From Methanomassiliicoccales archaeon (GTDB lineage Archaea > Thermoplasmatota > Thermoplasmata > Methanomassiliicoccales > UBA472), in the NCBI GenBank assembly GCA_025457905.1, contig JALOTM010000066.1, positions 1-7,932 of the forward strand: 7,932 nt of DNA, given 5' to 3'. Positions 5,297 through 7,932 of this stretch are shown here, one piece after another. The notes below the pieces were generated by a model that worked only from the letters and a program-made list of their open reading frames with translations, was not told where the DNA came from and did no database searches. How positions within the stretch are numbered: position 1 is the first letter of the stretch; each line of letters begins with the position of its first letter. The translations under genes were made by a program, and so were the position numbers.

Positions 5297-6079
5297 TAAT
5301 AAAGGTCTCTTGCACTCCGAGCTGAGCACCTGGCAGTCCATGTGCAGCAGGGAGGCGTCGGTGATGAAGATGCCCTTGGGGTTCTCCACCTCGTCCACGA
5401 AGCCGAACCAGTAGACGACCAGGCCGTCGCCGAAGAGCTCGGTGTACGGCTCCAGCTGCTTCTTCACGTTCTTGTTGATCTCCACTTTGTCCCCGAAGGA
5501 GGCCTTGCTCTCGATCCAGTTGATCTCCCAGCCGTTCACCCGGATGGGCTCGTCGAGGAGGCAGTCAGGGGTCTTGGGGAACTCCCCTCGCAGGTCCTTC
5601 TCGGTCTTGTAGGTGAGGTTGTGCGCGTTCAGCCAGCCTTGCAGCTGGCTCTCGCCCCAGGTCCCGCGCTTGTACTGCAGCTCCGTCCCCCAGGGCGAAT
5701 AGATGCAGTCCTCCTTGGTGATCTCCTCGATCTCCCGCCGCACGCGCCTGTCCTCGATGGTCTTGGGCTCGCGCACCATCTTCCAGAACTGCTTCTTGGA
5801 GCATCCGTTGGTCTGGAAGAGCATGAGCCCCATGAGCACAGGCGGGAACTCGTACTTCTCGGACAGGGAGAGCATGCTCCTGCCCCCCTTCCATTCGTTG
5901 AGGATCTTGGGGGCCATCCTCTGCACCCGGTAGAACTTCTTGGTCGTGTCCCGGACCGTGCGTTGTGTGTAGATGACGGTGAGGAGCTCCTCGTCCAGGC
6001 ACCTCTCCTTGGCCAGGCGCTTAACGTCCGAAGGGGTTTTCAGCTGGTCATAAAGGTTCTTGAAATCGTTATTCTTCAT
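5294..6079 (-). CDS. CDIN1 (C15orf41)-type PD-(D/E)XK nuclease
   Basis: A 261-residue protein starting at ATG 6079. The C-terminal nuclease domain has GESQLQGWL (Glu143), the family's TPD motif, FPKTPDCLLDEPIRVNG (Asp172), then WEINWIESKASFGD (Glu190, Lys192 as the E-x-K pair) and QLEPYTELFGDGLVVYWFGF. The TPD...WIESKASFGD arrangement is the signature of the family containing human CDIN1, the protein altered in congenital dyserythropoietic anaemia type I. The N-terminal 120 or so residues are helical and probably form the helix-turn-helix units of that family. Archaeal function is not established; DNA cleavage or repair is an inference from the fold. It ends in TAG at 5294-5296, and the frame continues through seven codons into the Cas4-like gene, so read-through would make a two-nuclease fusion. 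The frame is otherwise intact and of normal length. Confidence 0.88.
   Translation of the reverse strand: MKNNDFKNLYDQLKTPSDVKRLAKERCLDEELLTVIYTQRTVRDTTKKFYRVQRMAPKILNEWKGGRSMLSLSEKYEFPPVLMGLMLFQTNGCSKKQFWKMVREPKTIEDRRVRREIEEITKEDCIYSPWGTELQYKRGTWGESQLQGWLNAHNLTYKTEKDLRGEFPKTPDCLLDEPIRVNGWEINWIESKASFGDKVEINKNVKKQLEPYTELFGDGLVVYWFGFVDEVENPKGIFITDASLLHMDCQVLSSECKRPLL
5295..5303 (-). promoter_or_regulatory. Putative TATA box for the Cas4-like gene
   Basis: Minus strand TTTATTATA, centred at 5299, is about 27 nt before the GTG at 5272. This predicts a leaderless transcript, consistent with the lack of a Shine-Dalgarno before that GTG. It overlaps the last codons and the TAG of the CDIN1-like gene. 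If used, the Cas4-like gene can be expressed on its own and does not depend on read-through of the first TAG. Confidence 0.45.
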
Positions 6080-6116
6080 CTCTTCACGCTTTCAGGCCGT
6101 TGTAGCCTCCGGCCCT

Positions 6117-6125
6117 TATATAAAT
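6117..6125 (-). promoter_or_regulatory. Putative TATA box of the CDIN1-like/Cas4-like gene pair
   Basis: Minus strand TTTATATAA is a near-ideal archaeal TATA sequence in GC-rich DNA. It predicts a start near 6094-6095 and a leader of about 15 nt containing AGCGTGAAGAG directly before ATG 6079. The core is almost symmetrical. The gap 6080-6297 (218 bp) also carries a run of eight C at 6146-6153 and two AT-rich repeats, 6178-6187 and 6198-6208, with no gene seen. Confidence 0.55.
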
Positions 6126-6234
6126 CTATAGGACTGGCAGCCCCGCCCCCCCCAAAGGTGCATTCCTGCCGAGCGCCTAATAATAATGGTACGATGGATA
6201 ATAATAAGCAAGGATGTCTGGCCTATGGACAAGG

Positions 6235-6241
6235 TTTATTA
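6235..6241 (+). promoter_or_regulatory. Putative TATA box of the zinc-ribbon membrane protein gene
   Basis: TTTATTA predicts a transcript start near 6264 and a leader of about 34 nt to ATG 6298. Competing AT-rich blocks at 6178-6187 and 6198-6208 would fit an alternative start at 6214. Weak, by position only. Confidence 0.3.
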
Positions 6242-6297
6242 CCGGAAATCGCGTTTCAAACCCTGGGCGGTTCATTCCGCTCCTAGGATGGGATGAG

Positions 6298-6936
6298 ATG
6301 AAACAAGAGCTTGACAATCTCAACATGCCCTTCATGGCCAAGAGCGCCGGGCCGCCATGGCTGCCCGCCCCGGCCGTGGAATCGAGGGAGATCGCCTGGT
6401 GGACGCAGTGGGTGCTGGCCCTGTTCGGCCTGCTGCTCATCGTCAGCGGCATAATCTCCTTCTTCACCCTCAGCTGGTTCTGGGCCGGCTACTCGCTGGT
6501 CTCGGGTATAGTCTACTTCCTGCTGCTGTTCCTCATGAAGTCCACCTTCTTCGACACCCTGGACCAGGGCAAGTTCAAGGAGGCATCGGACAAATTGATC
6601 ATCTGGGTGATCGTGGGCATCATCTTCGGCTTCGTGCCCGGGCTGCTCCTCCTGATCGCCTACATCCGCCTCAGGGACGTGTTCCAGCCCAACTACCAGC
6701 CTTACCCGGCCGGGACCTATCAGGCGGGGCCCGCTCCCCCGCAGCAGCAACAGCAGTATTCTGCCCCGCCCCCTCAACAGGCGCCGCCGCCCCAGCCGCC
6801 GCCCCAGCAGGCGCCGCCCCCGCAGCCCGCGTCCCAAGAGCAGCAGAAGCACGCGGACATGGTGAAGTGCAAGAAGTGCGGTGTGCAGTTCCCTGCGTTC
6901 ATGCGCACCTGCCCCAACTGCAACGAGCCGCGCTGA
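6298..6936 (+). CDS. Small membrane protein with Pro/Gln-rich linker and C-terminal zinc ribbon
   Basis: I do not recognise a named family. From ATG 6298 it has 212 residues. Three hydrophobic segments are clear, at about 38-58, 61-80 and 100-123. Then comes a low-complexity Pro/Gln/Ala linker (about 133-182) with runs such as QQQQQ and PPPQ, and a C-terminal CKKCG...CPNC motif (Cys191, 194, 205, 208) that should bind zinc. Such an arrangement suggests a membrane anchor displaying a zinc ribbon through a flexible tether. An in-frame ATG at 6214 would add 28 residues, but those codons (TCT, CTA, ACA, TTT, ATT, AAT) are AT-rich and unlike the rest of the gene, so I prefer 6298, although its ribosome-binding sequence (GGGATGAG) is weak. 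It converges on the DUF504 gene with a 16-bp gap. Function unknown. Confidence 0.8.
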   Translation: MKQELDNLNMPFMAKSAGPPWLPAPAVESREIAWWTQWVLALFGLLLIVSGIISFFTLSWFWAGYSLVSGIVYFLLLFLMKSTFFDTLDQGKFKEASDKLIIWVIVGIIFGFVPGLLLLIAYIRLRDVFQPNYQPYPAGTYQAGPAPPQQQQQYSAPPPQQAPPPQPPPQQAPPPQPASQEQQKHADMVKCKKCGVQFPAFMRTCPNCNEPR

Positions 6937-6952
6937 TCAAACCCCTTTCCCG

Positions 6953-7189
6953 TCACTCTTTCTTGCAGTCGTATAGGACGTTACCGTCCAGCTCGATCCG
7001 GCGGATGCGGTGGTAGGGGATCTTGGACTCCGCCGTGCAGAAGAAGGACCTCTCCAGCTCGACGATGTCCGAGCCACGGATGTACAGCTCGTCGTTGGGA
7101 GCGCCCCGGTGGAGGTAGGTGACCACAGCGCGCTCCAGACCACCCTCAGGGCCCCATTTGAGGCGGTTGAGCACCTCCCGGGGGAACAT
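6953..7189 (-). CDS. DUF504 / UPF0248 family protein (MJ1316-type RNA-end recognition domain)
   Basis: A 78-residue protein when started at ATG 7189. EVLNRLKW near the N-terminus, YLHRGAPNDELYIRG, IVELERSFF and KIPYHRIRRIEL are the family's conserved stretches, and the size is typical. The domain has been proposed to recognise cyclic-phosphate RNA ends; activity here is untested. An in-frame ATG at 7234 would add 15 residues, but those codons (ATA, GAA, AAA, TTT, TTG, GTA) are AT-rich and unlike the gene. That start would also leave only 15 bp to the divergent deaminase start, with the likely promoter inside the coding region. From 7189 the T-rich block at 7219-7224 fits a leaderless start. 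The gene ends in TGA and converges on the zinc-ribbon gene. Confidence 0.85.
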   Translation of the reverse strand: MFPREVLNRLKWGPEGGLERAVVTYLHRGAPNDELYIRGSDIVELERSFFCTAESKIPYHRIRRIELDGNVLYDCKKE

Positions 7190-7213
7190 GCGTACCAATC
7201 CGTCCCCGCAGGG

Positions 7214-7228
7214 AAAGCTTTTTTCTAT
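7214..7228. promoter_or_regulatory. Possible shared promoter core between DUF504 and adenine deaminase genes
   Basis: AAAGCTTTTTTCTAT is the only AT-rich block between the two divergent genes. Its centre lies about 27 nt before ATG 7250 on the plus strand and about 32 nt before ATG 7189 on the minus strand, fitting near-leaderless transcripts both ways. The match to a TATA consensus is poor. Confidence 0.3.
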
Positions 7229-7249
7229 GGTCATGACGAGATATCAACC

Positions 7250-7932
7250 ATGGGCGGTTCGGAGGTGGAGGGAAACCTCGTCGACGTCCGGAGCGGCGGG
7301 ATCCGCCCGGTGCGCCTCCACATCATGGAGGACAGGATAGCCGGCATGACGTCGATACAGGGTACGAGGGACCGCTATCTCCTCCCGGGGCTGATCGATG
7401 CCCATGTCCACATGGAGTCCTCCCTGCTCTGCCCCTCGCGGTTCGCTGAGGCGGCCTTAGCCCGGGGCACGACCGCGGTGGTCTCCGACCCCCATGAGAT
7501 CGCCAACGTCCTGGGGATGGAGGGCATAAGGTACATGCTGAAGGAGGCGGAGGGCACTCCCCTTCGCATCTTCTATACAGCGCCTTCCTGCGTCCCCGCC
7601 CCGGGGAGGGAGGAGGGCCCCAGGTTGGACGCCGAGGCCATCAGGGAGCTGCTGTCCATGGACAGGTTCGTGGCGCTGGGGGAGGTCATGGACTTCCGCG
7701 CGGTCCTGGACGACCGCCCGGGGATGATGGCCAAGTTGGACGTGGCCAAGGAGATGGGCAAGCGCATAGACGGCCACGCGCCAGGGCTAAGGGGGGCGGC
7801 CCTCATGGCCTACATCGCCGCGGGGGCCGACAGCGACCACGAGTGCACCACCGCCGAGGAGGCGGAGGAGAAGGGCCGCCTGGGCATGAGCATCATGGTT
7901 CGCGAGGGCAGCGCGGCCAGGGACATGGCGGC
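7250..7932 (+). CDS. ade: Adenine deaminase (3' end outside window)
   Basis: Converts adenine to hypoxanthine and ammonia in purine salvage, in the cytoplasm. The first 227 codons are present; the family is usually 540-600 residues. Visible family features are LLPGLIDAHVHMESS with the metal-binding HxH at His52 and His54, GTTAVVSDPHEIANVLG, the SCVPA segment, ALGEVMDF, DGHAPGL and the AAGADSDHE segment with its conserved SDHE. This set identifies the Ade-type amidohydrolase superfamily enzyme rather than a dihydroorotase or urease relative. ATG 7250 has no Shine-Dalgarno but sits where a transcript from the T-rich block at 7219-7224 would begin, so it is probably leaderless. A GTG at 7265 is an alternative. 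It is divergent from the DUF504 gene. Confidence 0.95.
   Translation, partial: MGGSEVEGNLVDVRSGGIRPVRLHIMEDRIAGMTSIQGTRDRYLLPGLIDAHVHMESSLLCPSRFAEAALARGTTAVVSDPHEIANVLGMEGIRYMLKEAEGTPLRIFYTAPSCVPAPGREEGPRLDAEAIRELLSMDRFVALGEVMDFRAVLDDRPGMMAKLDVAKEMGKRIDGHAPGLRGAALMAYIAAGADSDHECTTAEEAEEKGRLGMSIMVREGSAARDMA

Noticed and set aside
6146..6153. Run of eight C as a phase-variable tract
   Set aside because: It lies in non-coding DNA upstream of the likely start sites; nothing shows that it switches a reading frame.
5342..6286. Plus-strand frame of 314 codons opposite the CDIN1-like gene
   Set aside because: Leu/Val/Gly/His-rich antisense shadow; the minus strand shows the TPD and ESK motifs.
6283..6852. 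Minus-strand frame of 189 codons opposite the zinc-ribbon membrane protein gene
   Set aside because: Arg/Leu/Gly repeats are the complement of the Pro/Gln-rich linker; no independent support.

Overview
The window looks like a high-GC euryarchaeal chromosome segment, most plausibly from Thermoplasmatota and possibly Methanomassiliicoccales. The gene set points to archaea: a KaiC/GvpD-like ATPase, an archaeal CDIN1-like nuclease, a DUF504 protein and archaeal GlmS. TATA-like boxes about 26 nt before leaderless or short-leader starts agree with this. The order-level guess is inference; no marker gene is present. It matters because Methanomassiliicoccales decode TAG as pyrrolysine, and this window contains a gene interrupted by exactly one in-frame TAG.

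Layout. A minus-strand KaiC/GvpD-like ATPase (1-1307, cut by the left edge) is divergent from a plus-strand amino-sugar operon. Between them lies a 13-bp tandem repeat (five copies) flanked by the two putative promoters. The operon holds a sugar-1-phosphate nucleotidyltransferase with a frameshifted, shortened acetyltransferase-type domain (1532-2498) and then glmS (2498-4288). Together these would lead from fructose-6-phosphate toward UDP-GlcNAc.

The minus strand from 6079 down to 4289 is the most interesting part. A CDIN1 (C15orf41)-type PD-(D/E)XK nuclease ends with TAG. Seven codons later in the same reading frame begins a Cas4-like nuclease with four membrane segments inserted between its N-terminal Cys/His motifs and its catalytic core. 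That second gene has its own in-frame TAG just before the first membrane segment. The 597-codon frame 6079-4289 is thus open except for two TAG codons and closes with TGA. No CRISPR array or other cas gene is visible.

The right part holds a plus-strand small membrane protein with a Pro/Gln-rich linker and C-terminal zinc ribbon (6298-6936), a convergent DUF504/MJ1316-type protein (6953-7189, minus) and the 5' part of a divergent adenine deaminase gene (7250 to the edge). I see no tRNA, rRNA, CRISPR array or insertion sequence.
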